A DNA stretch of 38,981 bases from Prochlorococcus sp. AG-347-L17 (GCA_003278925.1 QCCN01000017.1:1-38981); one strand, 5' to 3'; positions 8,039 to 17,001 are shown, counted from the first letter of the stretch. Made by a program: numbers and translations. The notes: generated by a model not told the origin, from the sequence alone.

Positions 8039-9267
8039 TTCCAATTTTCAAATGCTTTAAATTTCTTACTTGACTCTTTTATTATTTTTCTTATTTCGTA
8101 AGTTGATATTTTATGCTTTAGTTGTAATCTCAAAACCTCATCATTTTCTGGTTTCGTAATTATTGATCCATCTGGTTTCAAAGTTTGTTTAACTTTTATG
8201 TTTCCAAAAGTCGTTGAACATTCTCCTCTGCGTCTGAGTAATATCCATCTAGATTGGGTCCTTTCACGAACGCCAATAGTGTTGGAATAATCAAACCATA
8301 ATCTCCTAAAAAACTCTTTTTTATTTATGGGCAAGATTACTTGAATAGAAAATCCAATTCTATTTTTTTTCATACTGATAGCTTGATAGGAAACGTCGTA
8401 GGCTCCCTCAATTCTAAGTTTCTCAACAAAATTCGATATATCTTCGGGTGTTTGATCATCAATCCATGCTTCTTGAATAGATATCTCTTCACACTTTGGA
8501 CTAATTTGTTCATTATCGTTAATAGAAAAATCCTCAAATGCAGTAATTTTATAAACTCTTACCAAATTAGGGAATATAAATTTTAGATTTCCAATGCCTA
8601 CGCCATAAGAGTTAATAGAGTATTTTGAAGGAGGTTCAAGATAGTCGACTAAATTAGCAAGTAAAGCAACGCCAGTTGGTGTGGAGAGTTCACCATTAAT
8701 TGAGTTAAAGCTTGATAAAACCTTGATATTTTTTTGTCTTATTAGCTCTATTACAGCAGGAGAAGGTACAGATAATTTTCCATGTTCAGTTTGAACAAAA
8801 CCTTTCCCTAGCATTGGTTCATTACAATAAACCCTCTTTGGATTTAAGTAATTCAATGCAGCACATACTCCAATTATGTCCACCAATGAATCTATAGCTC
8901 CAATTTCATGAAAATGAACTTCATCAGATTTAATGCCATGAACTTTTCCTTCCGCAATTGCTAAAGATTCAAATACTTCATAAATTATTTTTTTTAATTT
9001 ATCTTCTAAGTGGCTATTTAAAATAAGTTCCTTGATACTTCTCCAAGTTCTTTTAATAGTACTACAGTCAATATTCTCAACCTTTACCTTGACGCCTCGG
9101 ATTGAACAACTTTTTGATTCCTTGAATTCTAGTTGATATAGATCCTTTAATCCAAGATCAATAAGTGGCTGTTCAATTACTTTTTTAGGCACCCCTAAAT
9201 CATAAAAAGCTCCTAATAACATATCTCCAGAGATACCAGGAGAACATTCAATTAAAACATCATCCAT
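8035..9267 (-). CDS. larC: LarC family protein (DUF111), nickel-pincer cofactor insertion
   Basis: The 410-residue protein has the family start ECSPGISGDMLLGAFYDLGV and the conserved VHFHEIGAIDSLVDI near residue 118. LarC is the CTP-dependent cyclometallase that puts nickel into the pincer nucleotide used by lactate racemase LarA. In Lactobacillus the gene is split by a programmed frameshift; here it is one continuous frame. LarA, LarB and LarE are not in the window, so the client is unknown. It is the third gene of a minus-strand run, starts with ATG, and its stop overlaps the next gene by ATGA. Confidence 0.9.
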   Translation of the reverse strand: MDDVLIECSPGISGDMLLGAFYDLGVPKKVIEQPLIDLGLKDLYQLEFKESKSCSIRGVKVKVENIDCSTIKRTWRSIKELILNSHLEDKLKKIIYEVFESLAIAEGKVHGIKSDEVHFHEIGAIDSLVDIIGVCAALNYLNPKRVYCNEPMLGKGFVQTEHGKLSVPSPAVIELIRQKNIKVLSSFNSINGELSTPTGVALLANLVDYLEPPSKYSINSYGVGIGNLKFIFPNLVRVYKITAFEDFSINDNEQISPKCEEISIQEAWIDDQTPEDISNFVEKLRIEGAYDVSYQAISMKKNRIGFSIQVILPINKKEFFRRLWFDYSNTIGVRERTQSRWILLRRRGECSTTFGNIKVKQTLKPDGSIITKPENDEVLRLQLKHKISTYEIRKIIKESSKKFKAFENWK

Positions 9268-9318
9268 AGATCAAAGATTTCTTAACTGGAAAATTGCTGT
9301 GGAAATCAACCTTTCATT

Positions 9319-9918
9319 CTAGTTATTTTTAGAAAGATTTTTTTCAATCACTTCGTACCTTACTAATTGCAAAGAATTTCCATCTCTGTTGATATCTAAA
9401 CTTACAAAGCTATGCAAAAGTTCAAGAGAAAGCTCCCCTTTTATGACTAATTTAAAATTTTTATTTTTTAAATTTTTTAACTTTATAGCGGGGCAAATTT
9501 TAATAACAATTTCTTTCTTTTGAGTGTTAACAAAAACTAATTCTCCTCTAACAGAAAAATAATTGTCTTTTAGATCTAATTTTTCTAATAATTTTGAGAA
9601 GTTAGTTTTTGAAGAATCATTAGGGAAATCATTCAGTTGATAGGGATCCCATATACCTGCAACCTGTAAATGCAAGTTTTGAGTATTTTTATTCTTTGGA
9701 TAAACAATCCAATAATAACTTTTCTTTAAATCAATATGCTTTTTTAAAATGGACAATGCTTTGCCTAGTATTACAGTCTCAATTTTGTCGCCTTTATTGT
9801 CAATTAAAAAGCCTCTATTTAGTTGTTCACTGCCATGGGGAGTAAACTTACCATTAATAATCCCAATTGCTCTGTTCTGTAATTGGTTAGTAACTTTGGG
9901 GATAGGGTTTTTTAACAT
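9319..9918 (-). CDS. Conserved hypothetical protein, about 199 aa
   Basis: I do not recognise a named domain. The protein is basic (many Lys and Asn), has no signal peptide or membrane segment, and reads as alternating short strands (for example GIINGKFTPHG, SYYWIVYPKN, YFSVRGELVFV, FKLVIKGELSLELL), which suggests a beta-rich fold, perhaps OB-like. It starts with ATG at 9918, 39 bases after the small secreted-type protein, and ends about 50 bases before larC on the same strand. Similar proteins seem to occur in marine picocyanobacteria, from memory only. Confidence 0.75.
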   Translation of the reverse strand: MLKNPIPKVTNQLQNRAIGIINGKFTPHGSEQLNRGFLIDNKGDKIETVILGKALSILKKHIDLKKSYYWIVYPKNKNTQNLHLQVAGIWDPYQLNDFPNDSSKTNFSKLLEKLDLKDNYFSVRGELVFVNTQKKEIVIKICPAIKLKNLKNKNFKLVIKGELSLELLHSFVSLDINRDGNSLQLVRYEVIEKNLSKNN

Positions 9919-9957
9919 ATTTAAAATTCAAGATAAGGATTTATTGTATTAAATTTC

Positions 9958-10242
9958 TTATTTTTCCTCCAAACTATTAAAAGATTTTAACGCATCGTCA
10001 ATTGCATCAGAAGGTTTAGTGGCATCATACATACTATTTTGTCTCCGAATCATTTCCACAAGTTCAAAAGGATTAGTTGGAAGAACTGAACTATCCTCTT
10101 CTGTTTTAGTTGAGGTATCAATTTCTAATTCTTCAAATAAATATTCAGCATTAAGGTAATCACCTTTAAAGGAAATTAACAAAGTTAACAACATTAAATA
10201 TCTTATTGAGTTAATTAAGCTTATGCAAAAGTAATTGTTCAT
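9958..10242 (-). CDS. Small conserved hypothetical protein with N-terminal hydrophobic segment
   Basis: About 94 residues from the ATG at 10242; a TTG at 10257 would add five. The N-terminus (MNNYFCISLINSIRY followed by LMLLTLLISF) looks like a signal peptide or a membrane anchor. The rest is acidic and includes the segment NPFELVEMIRRQNSMYDATKPSDAIDDALKSF, given here in parts as NPFELVEMIRR and SDAIDDALKSF, which looks helical. No known family is recognised. It is divergent from xthA and heads the four-gene minus-strand run to the UPF0104 protein. Confidence 0.7.
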   Translation of the reverse strand: MNNYFCISLINSIRYLMLLTLLISFKGDYLNAEYLFEELEIDTSTKTEEDSSVLPTNPFELVEMIRRQNSMYDATKPSDAIDDALKSFNSLEEK

Positions 10243-10246
10243 TTTA

Positions 10247-10275
10247 TTTAATTTCAAAATTCTTTAATTTCAAAA
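10247..10275. repeat. Two direct copies of a 13-bp motif
   Basis: TTTAATTTCAAAA occurs at 10247-10259 and again at 10263-10275, a 16-base period, in the divergent gap before xthA. It could be a regulatory repeat, but in such AT-rich DNA it may be chance. Confidence 0.45.
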
Positions 10276-10313
10276 ATTTCTGCTAATTTAATCTTACATA
10301 ATTTGTTAGAAAT

Positions 10314-11159
10314 TTGTTAATAGCAACTTGGAATGTTAACTCTATAAGAACCAGAATTTCTCAAATCATAGATTGGATTAATCAAGTCAATCCAGACATT
10401 CTATGTTTGCAGGAAACAAAAGTGATAGATAATAGTTTCCCTTTTGAACCTTTTGAAAAATTAGGATACTCAGTAGAGGTATATGGACAAAAATCATACA
10501 ATGGTGTGGCTATTATTTCTAAAATAAAGGCAGAAAATATTAAAAAAGGATTCTACGGTTGCGTCGACTCTTATCAAAATATAGAAATCTTCCGAGATCA
10601 AAAAAGATTAATTTCTGCTGATATTAACGGTATTAAAATCATAAATGTCTATGTACCAAATGGATCCTCTTTAGAATCTAGTAAGTTCGAATACAAAATA
10701 AATTGGTTAAATTGTTTAGCTTCGTTTTTGGATGAACAAGAAAAGAAAGGAGAATTAATTTGTCTTATGGGTGATTTTAATGTTGCTCCATCTAACTTGG
10801 ATATTCATGATCCAAAGAAATTTGAGGGAGGAATAATGGCATCTGAGACAGAGAGAAATGCACTAAATAATGTTCTAAAAAAAAGATTAATAGATTGTTT
10901 CAGGATTTTTGAACAAGATGCTGGCCATTGGAGTTGGTGGGATTACCGTAATAACGCATTTGAATTAAATAAAGGTTGGAGAATAGACCATATATATGTC
11001 AGCAAAGAACTGTCAGCAAATCTGAAAAGTTGTGTCATAGACAGCAGACCTAGAGGTAATTTACGTCCAAGTGATCATGTCCCAGTAATGATAGATCTTC
11101 ACTTAAGCGACAGAAATATAGATTTTTTTGAGGATGAGGATAATTTCTTCGAAATATAA
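10314..11159 (+). CDS. xthA: Exodeoxyribonuclease III (AP endonuclease, EEP family)
   Basis: The enzyme cleaves DNA at abasic sites in base-excision repair and degrades 3' ends. At 281 residues it has the usual length. Motifs in order: WNVNSIR (residues 6-12), LQETK with the metal-binding Glu34, GDFNVAP with Asp154 and Asn156, WRIDHIYVS (222-230) and SDHVPV with the catalytic Asp254-His255 pair. The C-terminus is a short acidic tail. The start is TTG at 10314; an in-frame stop lies 15 bases upstream and no ATG intervenes. Confidence 0.95.
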   Translation: MLIATWNVNSIRTRISQIIDWINQVNPDILCLQETKVIDNSFPFEPFEKLGYSVEVYGQKSYNGVAIISKIKAENIKKGFYGCVDSYQNIEIFRDQKRLISADINGIKIINVYVPNGSSLESSKFEYKINWLNCLASFLDEQEKKGELICLMGDFNVAPSNLDIHDPKKFEGGIMASETERNALNNVLKKRLIDCFRIFEQDAGHWSWWDYRNNAFELNKGWRIDHIYVSKELSANLKSCVIDSRPRGNLRPSDHVPVMIDLHLSDRNIDFFEDEDNFFEI

Positions 11160-11313
11160 ATAAAATAAATTGAATACTTTTAATTCCTGAAAACGCTTAT
11201 TAATAAAGAGTTATCTAAAGTAAGACTGAAATTTATCATGATTTCTTTAAAATTAATAATTTACAATCCTAACTATCACAACAAAAATATCATAATGTAG
11301 AATTTCAATCTGA

Positions 11314-11342
11314 TTGACAAAATTTTTACTTATTTCTAATTT
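11314..11342 (+). promoter_or_regulatory. Candidate sigma-70 type promoter for hemL
   Basis: TTGACA at 11314-11319 and TAATTT at 11337-11342 with a 17-base spacer fit the consensus reasonably. They lie in the 226-base gap upstream of hemL and would give a leader of roughly 35 bases. The rest of this AT-rich gap (11160-11385) shows no gene. Confidence 0.4.
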
Positions 11343-11385
11343 AGAACATGACAAGATTTTTCTCAAAACATCATTTAGCTAAATT

Positions 11386-12687
11386 GTGACTGATATATTA
11401 AATTACACCAAATCAGAAGAAGTTTTCTCTTCCGCCCAACATTTAATGCCAGGAGGAGTTAGTTCTCCAGTAAGAGCTTTTAAGTCTGTAGGTGGCAAGC
11501 CAATTGTTTTCGATAGAGTCAAAGGTCCCTTTGCCTGGGATATTGATGGGAATAGGTATATCGACTATATAGGGAGTTGGGGGCCAGCTATATGCGGACA
11601 TGCCCACCCTGAAGTTATAACGGCATTACAGGAAGCACTTGAAAAAGGAACGAGTTTTGGTGCTCCATGCGTTCTAGAAAACAAACTTGCTGAAATGGTA
11701 ATAGATGCAGTCCCATCTGTAGAAATGGTTAGATTTGTTAATAGTGGAACTGAAGCATGCATGGCTGTTCTGAGACTTATGAGAGCATTTACTGGAAGAG
11801 ATAAAGTTATTAAATTTGACGGTTGCTATCACGGTCATGCAGATATGTTTTTAGTGAAAGCGGGTTCAGGAGTAGCCACTCTAGGTTTGCCAGATTCTCC
11901 AGGAGTGCCACGTACAACAACTGCGAACACACTTACTGCTCCATACAATGACCTTGAAGCAGTAAAAAAATTATTTTCTGAGAATCCTGATGCCATTTCG
12001 GGGGTTATACTTGAGCCTATTGTAGGTAATGCAGGATTTATTACTCCAGAACCTGGATTTCTAGAGGGATTGAGAGAGTTAACCACTGAAAATGGATCCT
12101 TATTAGTTTTTGACGAAGTAATGACTGGATTCAGAATAAGTTATGGAGGGGCTCAAGAAAAGTTTGGGGTTACTCCTGATTTAACCACCCTTGGTAAAGT
12201 AATTGGTGGAGGCCTACCCGTTGGAGCATATGGAGGCAAGAAAGAAATAATGTCGATGGTAGCTCCTTCTGGACCGGTTTACCAAGCAGGTACTTTGAGC
12301 GGTAATCCACTTGCAATGACTGCTGGAATAAAAACCCTTGAACTTCTCAAACAAGATGGTACATACGATAAGCTTGATTCAACGACTTCTAGATTAATTG
12401 AAGGGATAATTCAGTCTGCAGAAAATAATGGTATCGCTATTAACGGTGGAAGTGTAAGCGCTATGTTTGGATTTTTCTTATGTGATGGGCCAGTAAGGAA
12501 CTTTGCTGAAGCCAAAACAAACGATGCTGAACTTTTTGGTAAGTTGCATAGAGAAATGCTTCGACGAGGAATTTACTTAGCACCAAGTCCATTCGAAGCT
12601 GGTTTCACATCTCTAGCTCACAATGAAGAAGAAATTGATAAAACAATCGAGGCTTTTGACGAATCTTTTAATGCAATAAAAAAATAA
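11386..12687 (+). CDS. hemL: Glutamate-1-semialdehyde 2,1-aminomutase
   Basis: A PLP enzyme that converts glutamate-1-semialdehyde to 5-aminolevulinate, the first committed tetrapyrrole precursor in the C5 pathway of cyanobacteria. The 433-residue length is typical. [11 protein letters not shown] near the N-terminus, [13 protein letters not shown] for cofactor phosphate binding, DEVMTGFR, and [17 protein letters not shown] with the PLP-binding Lys271 are all present. The start is GTG at 11386 (the reading [14 protein letters not shown]). It converges on the SPFH gene across a strong hairpin. Confidence 0.97.
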   Translation: MTDILNYTKSEEVFSSAQHLMPGGVSSPVRAFKSVGGKPIVFDRVKGPFAWDIDGNRYIDYIGSWGPAICGHAHPEVITALQEALEKGTSFGAPCVLENKLAEMVIDAVPSVEMVRFVNSGTEACMAVLRLMRAFTGRDKVIKFDGCYHGHADMFLVKAGSGVATLGLPDSPGVPRTTTANTLTAPYNDLEAVKKLFSENPDAISGVILEPIVGNAGFITPEPGFLEGLRELTTENGSLLVFDEVMTGFRISYGGAQEKFGVTPDLTTLGKVIGGGLPVGAYGGKKEIMSMVAPSGPVYQAGTLSGNPLAMTAGIKTLELLKQDGTYDKLDSTTSRLIEGIIQSAENNGIAINGGSVSAMFGFFLCDGPVRNFAEAKTNDAELFGKLHREMLRRGIYLAPSPFEAGFTSLAHNEEEIDKTIEAFDESFNAIKK

Positions 12688-12737
12688 TCATCTACTTATT
12701 TTTATTAAAGCAAAATAAGTAAATGATTGAATTTTTT
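12686..12737. terminator. Bidirectional terminator between hemL and the SPFH gene
   Basis: A long inverted repeat: the 9-bp inner stem ACTTATTTT (12694-12702) pairs with AAAATAAGT (12712-12720), and AATCAT (12686-12691) pairs with ATGATT (12723-12728), with one 2x2 mismatch. The loop is 9 bases and six T follow at 12732-12737 on the plus strand. Confidence 0.75.
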
Positions 12738-12758
12738 AGAAAGATTATTTTTAAATAA

Positions 12759-13562
12759 TTATCTTCTACCGCCAACTATTACTGGGGGACTACCTCCTTC
12801 TGAACCAGGCAGGCCAGGAACAACCTGCGTACTACCATCCCATTTGTCTAAAAACAATTTGAAAAGCACTTGATCATCGAGACTTCTATTTAATGTCTCA
12901 TATCTAAGTGCTTCTTGTTCAGCGATTTCAACTTCTGTCTTAGCTCTAAGTAATTGCTGACCCGCTATCTGCTTTTGTTCAATCGCAGCTCTATATTCTT
13001 CAGCAATCTCTAATCCAGTAAGATCTAAACTTTTAACATCTACATAATCGAATGAATTTAATTCTTGTGCAACGGTGTCTCCTACTTTTTCAGAAATTAC
13101 TGCGAATTCAGTAGCAATTGTTTCTAGCTCATATTGAGAAAAAACTGATTTTAGTGCTTTTAGCAAAGATGGCTGAACAATTTTTTGATAAACATCGCTA
13201 TTTCTGCTTGCAATAGTTGCGAAGATCCTTCCTGCTTCGTTAGGCTTTACTGAATATTTTACAGTAGCTGTAGCCCTAATTACTTGAAGATCTTTTGTTA
13301 AAGTTTCAAATTTTTCGGGTTGAACTTGAGTTTTTATATCAAATGGATATACAGACTGAATAAATGGAAGTTTAAAGTTTAAACCAGCTCTCCTAGAGGG
13401 TCCACTTACTTTACCTAATGTTGTAACAACTGCAACTTGCCCAGAAGGAACAACAAAGAGGGATTGAGTGAGCAAAAGAAAGCCAGTAAAAGACAATACA
13501 ATTAATAATGTTGCTGTCCCACCAGGACCGGTTGGCGTGACATTTTTAAAGGATGTTGACAT
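12759..13562 (-). CDS. Prohibitin-like SPFH/band 7 membrane protein
   Basis: A 267-residue protein with one N-terminal transmembrane helix (about residues 15-37) followed by an SPFH domain beginning VVPSGQVAVVTTLGKV and RRAGLNFKLPFIQ. A coiled-coil-prone stretch follows (EEYRAAIEQKQIAGQQLLRAKTE, about residues 185-215). The tail is rich in Gly and Pro. Such proteins form large ring or cage oligomers that organise membranes and often regulate membrane proteases. In cyanobacteria they are found on thylakoid or plasma membrane. No FtsH or NfeD gene is next to it. It is the last gene of a minus-strand run. Confidence 0.9.
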   Translation of the reverse strand: MSTSFKNVTPTGPGGTATLLIVLSFTGFLLLTQSLFVVPSGQVAVVTTLGKVSGPSRRAGLNFKLPFIQSVYPFDIKTQVQPEKFETLTKDLQVIRATATVKYSVKPNEAGRIFATIASRNSDVYQKIVQPSLLKALKSVFSQYELETIATEFAVISEKVGDTVAQELNSFDYVDVKSLDLTGLEIAEEYRAAIEQKQIAGQQLLRAKTEVEIAEQEALRYETLNRSLDDQVLFKLFLDKWDGSTQVVPGLPGSEGGSPPVIVGGRR

Positions 13563-13677
13563 TAAATTATTTCTTTTAGTTAATCATATTTAAATAGACT
13601 AATTAGTGCATTAATAAGGCATTTAATTAAAATATTTTTTTAATAATTACAGATTCAAATATAGATAATCATTTCAT

Positions 13678-13887
13678 TTAATAGAGATTTGATTTGAATT
13701 CTTGCAAAAGTGCTAAATAAAGTTTCTCATCTATCTCCCTAATGTCATATTCAGAGGGTAAAATACCATGTTTGTGTTCATGTACCGCCATCCAACAAAA
13801 TTTCTCTATTTCTTCTTTTGAAAAACGAGGATATCCTTTTACTTTCTTAATCAATGATTTAATGAGAGATTCTGGATGATCTGACAT
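13678..13887 (-). CDS. Small conserved hypothetical protein, 69 aa
   Basis: A short soluble protein without recognised domain, rich in charged residues, with two likely helices (PESLIKSLIKKVKGY and SKEEIEKFCWMAVHEHKHG) and a C-terminal helix (DEKLYLALLQEFKSNL). It starts with ATG 26 bases after the yajQ stop, so it is probably co-transcribed. The coding character (an uninterrupted frame with plausible composition between two real genes on the same strand) supports it as a gene. Confidence 0.7.
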   Translation of the reverse strand: MSDHPESLIKSLIKKVKGYPRFSKEEIEKFCWMAVHEHKHGILPSEYDIREIDEKLYLALLQEFKSNLY

Positions 13888-13913
13888 TTTTAAAAATAAT
13901 CTTACTAAAGATA

Positions 13914-14411
13914 CTATCTAAAGTTATTAGCTTTTAGAGGAATGTTCAAAGACTCTTCCAACTCACTAACAAGCTTAATTGCTAATTGAAGATCATTTTT
14001 GCTCTTACTGGCAACTCTGAGTGTTTCTCCATTTATGCTGACATTAATTTTTTTTATTTGATCTCTAATATTTTTACTGATTTTTTTTGCAATTTCTTGT
14101 TGAATTCCTTGTTTTAACAAAATTGTCTGTTTTATTCTATTACCGCTCACCATTTCAACTTCACCATAGTCAAATATTTTTAAAGATAAATTTCTTTTTA
14201 TTGCCTTTTGTCTAATTATATCGTTGACAGCATTCAAGGTTAGTTCGCTATTGGTGATTATAAAAATATTTTCTTTATCTAATTCAACTGAAGTGTCTGT
14301 GCCCTTCAAATCGTAACGCTGAGTAATTTCCCTTTTTACTTGATCCAAAGTGTTGACTAATTCATGTCTATCAAAATCAGAAACTACATCAAATGAAAAA
14401 CTTTCTGCCAT
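13914..14411 (-). CDS. yajQ: YajQ family nucleotide-binding protein (UPF0234)
   Basis: At 165 residues it matches the family over its length: FSFDVVSDFDRHELVNTLDQ at the N-terminus, RYDLKGTDTSVEL, and the ending VRVASK-like segment LRVASKSKNDLQ. The fold has two ferredoxin-like domains. Members bind nucleotides or RNA, and in Xanthomonas a homologue binds cyclic di-GMP and acts with a transcription factor. Whether that applies here is unknown. It lies between the LOG-like gene and a 69-aa gene on the minus strand. Confidence 0.93.
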   Translation of the reverse strand: MAESFSFDVVSDFDRHELVNTLDQVKREITQRYDLKGTDTSVELDKENIFIITNSELTLNAVNDIIRQKAIKRNLSLKIFDYGEVEMVSGNRIKQTILLKQGIQQEIAKKISKNIRDQIKKINVSINGETLRVASKSKNDLQLAIKLVSELEESLNIPLKANNFR

Positions 14412-14477
14412 AGTAAATTATATAACGCTAAATATTATTAGCATAAAGCATCTTTTTATAAGCGGGAATGAATTAAT

Positions 14478-14990
14478 TTAATCAAAAAATAACAAACTAA
14501 CCAACTTTCCCATTTCTTCCGCGCATTTACAACTATTTAGCAAAGTTTCACTGTCGTGAAAGGCAAAGCATATTAATTGATCGCACCTAGTAATAATTTC
14601 TTGATTACAAAGACTACTTGCTAATGGCAAAGGTAATTCATCATTTTCACTTTTTTCAACCAAATGCATAACTCTTTCAAGTTGATCCTTTATTTCTGGT
14701 ATTTGTCTATCAAGACTTTGTGGTAATAAAACAGTTAATAATGATGGATTAATATCTAAGACTGCTCGAATAACAGCTGCATTGACACCTTGAGATCCAG
14801 AAGTAAGGATATTATGACCTTCTTCTGCTAATGACCTTGCTATCAACTCAATTAGGTGGATATCGACAACTGGTACGTGTCTACTGCCCAAAAAAGCAAT
14901 TCTCCTTTTCCCATTATCTTGAAGTTTTGCAAGTTCTTGAGCTAAGGCATCAACACCTTCAGTTGCTGGTAGATCTAAAGAGCGGCTCAA
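14478..14990 (-). CDS. DprA/LOG-like Rossmann-fold protein of unknown function
   Basis: A 170-residue protein with a single Rossmann-like domain: KRRIAFLGSRHVPVVD (about 28-43), then a glycine-rich loop TSGSQGVNAAVIRA (63-76), then LTVLLPQSLDRQ. The layout resembles the nucleotide-binding domain of DprA or lysine-decarboxylase-like (LOG) proteins, but the PGGxGT motif of LOG cytokinin enzymes is not visible. DprA proper is longer, so this is not called dprA. The start appears to be TTG at 14990. It lies 25 bases after the BioD-DRTGG gene and may be co-translated with it. Confidence 0.75.
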   Translation of the reverse strand: MSRSLDLPATEGVDALAQELAKLQDNGKRRIAFLGSRHVPVVDIHLIELIARSLAEEGHNILTSGSQGVNAAVIRAVLDINPSLLTVLLPQSLDRQIPEIKDQLERVMHLVEKSENDELPLPLASSLCNQEIITRCDQLICFAFHDSETLLNSCKCAEEMGKLVSLLFFD

Positions 14991-15015
14991 AATAATAAAG
15001 TTCCTATATTTGAAA

Positions 15016-16125
15016 TTAGCATTTATCTGAAAAATTGCAGGGAAAATCTATCTTTTCGAGAATTCTTTTTAGATTTACATGCTCTTGAACTAATTGAATA
15101 GCATAAGAAGCTTTAATTGATTCATGTATTCTGACATGACCAAAAGCTTGCTCAATAATTTCTACGGAGGAAAGAGTATCTAATTCAACCTTTAAAATTG
15201 GTACCTCCAATTCCTCCGCTCTATGAATCAATTGTGACAAAGGATCTCCTAAACCAGTTAAAATTAGGCATTGAGTCGAAGCCTCCAAAGCAGCAAGTTG
15301 GATATCAGTTCTATCAGCCCCAGTAACTACAGCCATATTACGTCTTCTCCTAAAAAATTCCATTGCAGAATTTACTCCCATTGCACCAATACTTAATGTT
15401 TCAACAAGTAAGTGATCTTTTTCAGGGCAGCAAATTACTTGAGCATCAAGTCTTCTTACAAGTTCACCGACGGTGACACTTCTAAGAAGTGGTGATTTAG
15501 GCATCACACCAAACACTTCAATATCCAGATCTTTAAGAGAAGGTATTATTTCATTTTTAACTTTTTCGACTTCTTGTGGCAAAACTCCGTTCAATACGAC
15601 ACCAGCCAATTTCTCACCTAATTGTTTTTTCGCATCAAGTAATGCATCAACGCTTTTACAATCTTCCCATAAATTTATAATTAAAACTTTCGCATCTAAA
15701 TCCTTAGCTAGTTGTGGGAGACTTAAGCCATAAATCATACCTTCATGAAGATTTCCCGCTGCCTCTAAAATATTCAGACCTTCAAAATGATCATTAACCA
15801 ATCCTTGAATTTGATCAAAACCTTTCCCTGGGAGTAAGTCTTTATTAAATATTCTTTTTTCAGCTGATATATTATCCAATAATCCTACAGAAGAAATTAA
15901 ATTTTCCTCTTCGATATTTAATGTAGATCCAATAAACTTAACATCATCATCTATTAATCCTTCATAAGACATCGAAGGAAGATTAGTAAGTTCAATACAA
16001 GTTGCTAGCGGTTTTCCTATGCGTACTTTTTTTTTCTCCTGTAGAAGTCTTTTTGCTATACCAAGAACCATTGCAGACTTACCACTAAATGGCTCGCATG
16101 AACCAATTAATAATATATCGCTCAT
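15016..16125 (-). CDS. BioD-like P-loop protein with DRTGG domain (phosphotransacetylase N-terminal type)
   Basis: A 369-residue two-domain protein. Residues 1-215 are a dethiobiotin-synthetase-like P-loop NTPase domain with the loop GSCEPFSGKSAM (8-19) and GVVLNGV around 175. Residues about 220-330 are a DRTGG domain with ADRTDIQLAALE (270-281). The same pair forms the N-terminal regulatory part of long phosphotransacetylases, but the catalytic PTA domain is absent here. This makes it a stand-alone protein of unknown activity, perhaps a ligand-sensing regulator. It is not bioD itself. It heads the five-gene minus-strand run, with an AT-rich divergent gap of 153 bases upstream that shows nothing else. 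Confidence 0.85.
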   Translation of the reverse strand: MSDILLIGSCEPFSGKSAMVLGIAKRLLQEKKKVRIGKPLATCIELTNLPSMSYEGLIDDDVKFIGSTLNIEEENLISSVGLLDNISAEKRIFNKDLLPGKGFDQIQGLVNDHFEGLNILEAAGNLHEGMIYGLSLPQLAKDLDAKVLIINLWEDCKSVDALLDAKKQLGEKLAGVVLNGVLPQEVEKVKNEIIPSLKDLDIEVFGVMPKSPLLRSVTVGELVRRLDAQVICCPEKDHLLVETLSIGAMGVNSAMEFFRRRRNMAVVTGADRTDIQLAALEASTQCLILTGLGDPLSQLIHRAEELEVPILKVELDTLSSVEIIEQAFGHVRIHESIKASYAIQLVQEHVNLKRILEKIDFPCNFSDKC

Positions 16126-16278
16126 AATTAGTAAAATTATTTATCAATAGATTTAAGATAATATTTTTTTCACAACTAAACAAATATTAATTTATGAGTT
16201 TTAATCAAATAAAAAAAAAATAAATTATTTTTGGTAAATTTATTTTAATCCTTTGGTATTTCATAAAAATCAAGCAAA

Positions 16279-16998
16279 ATGATAAAGTCAACCAAAAACC
16301 AAAAAACCATAGGAATCACTGGAGCCTCAGGTGCGCTAGGGAAAGAATTAACAAAGTTGTTTCGTCAAAAAGGTTATAAAGTGATTGGATTTACTCATAG
16401 TAAAACTAATTATGAAAAAAATCTCGAATCTCCAAATGAATGGATTAAATGGGAATGTGGGAAGGAGTCGTCATTAAAAAAACAATTAGAAAAGATTGAT
16501 ATTTTAATTTTGAACCATGGTATCTATGATTTGAGTAGAGAAAATTCCAATTATGAAAATTCAATTGAAATCAATGCATTAAGCAAATTCAAATTTTTAA
16601 GTTTATTTGAAGATATTGCTCTGGCCAAAGATTCACTGATTAAAAAAGAGATTTGGATAAACACATCTGAAGCAGAAATATTACCAGCCTTAAATCCGTC
16701 ATATGAGATAAGCAAATCCCTTATTGGACAACTAGTTTCCTTCAAAACAAATCTTCTGGACAAAAATTTGAAGAAAAAATTAATTATTAAAAAAATTATC
16801 TTAGGACCTTTTAAATCAGAACTAAATCCTATCGGAATAATGAGTCCTAAATTTGTATCTGAAAAAATTTATGATTTAGCTAATTCAAAAAATTATTTAA
16901 TAATAATTAGTCCAAACCCATTAACCTACTTACTTTTTCCAATAAAAGAATTTTTTATTTTTTTATATTGCCAAATTATCTATAGGTACAAATCTTAG
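16279..16998 (+). CDS. Short-chain dehydrogenase/reductase family protein
   Basis: A 239-residue Rossmann protein with the NAD(P) loop TGASGALGKEL (14-24), NHG in place of NNAG at 79-81, and the catalytic YxxxK as Y142 and K146, with a serine at residue 130. The C-terminus carries a hydrophobic stretch (YLLFPIKEFFIFLYCQIIY) that may attach it to a membrane, unusual for a classical SDR. Substrate cannot be told. It converges on map with a 3-base gap. Confidence 0.87.
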   Translation: MIKSTKNQKTIGITGASGALGKELTKLFRQKGYKVIGFTHSKTNYEKNLESPNEWIKWECGKESSLKKQLEKIDILILNHGIYDLSRENSNYENSIEINALSKFKFLSLFEDIALAKDSLIKKEIWINTSEAEILPALNPSYEISKSLIGQLVSFKTNLLDKNLKKKLIIKKIILGPFKSELNPIGIMSPKFVSEKIYDLANSKNYLIIISPNPLTYLLFPIKEFFIFLYCQIIYRYKS

Positions 16999-17001
16999 TT
17001 T

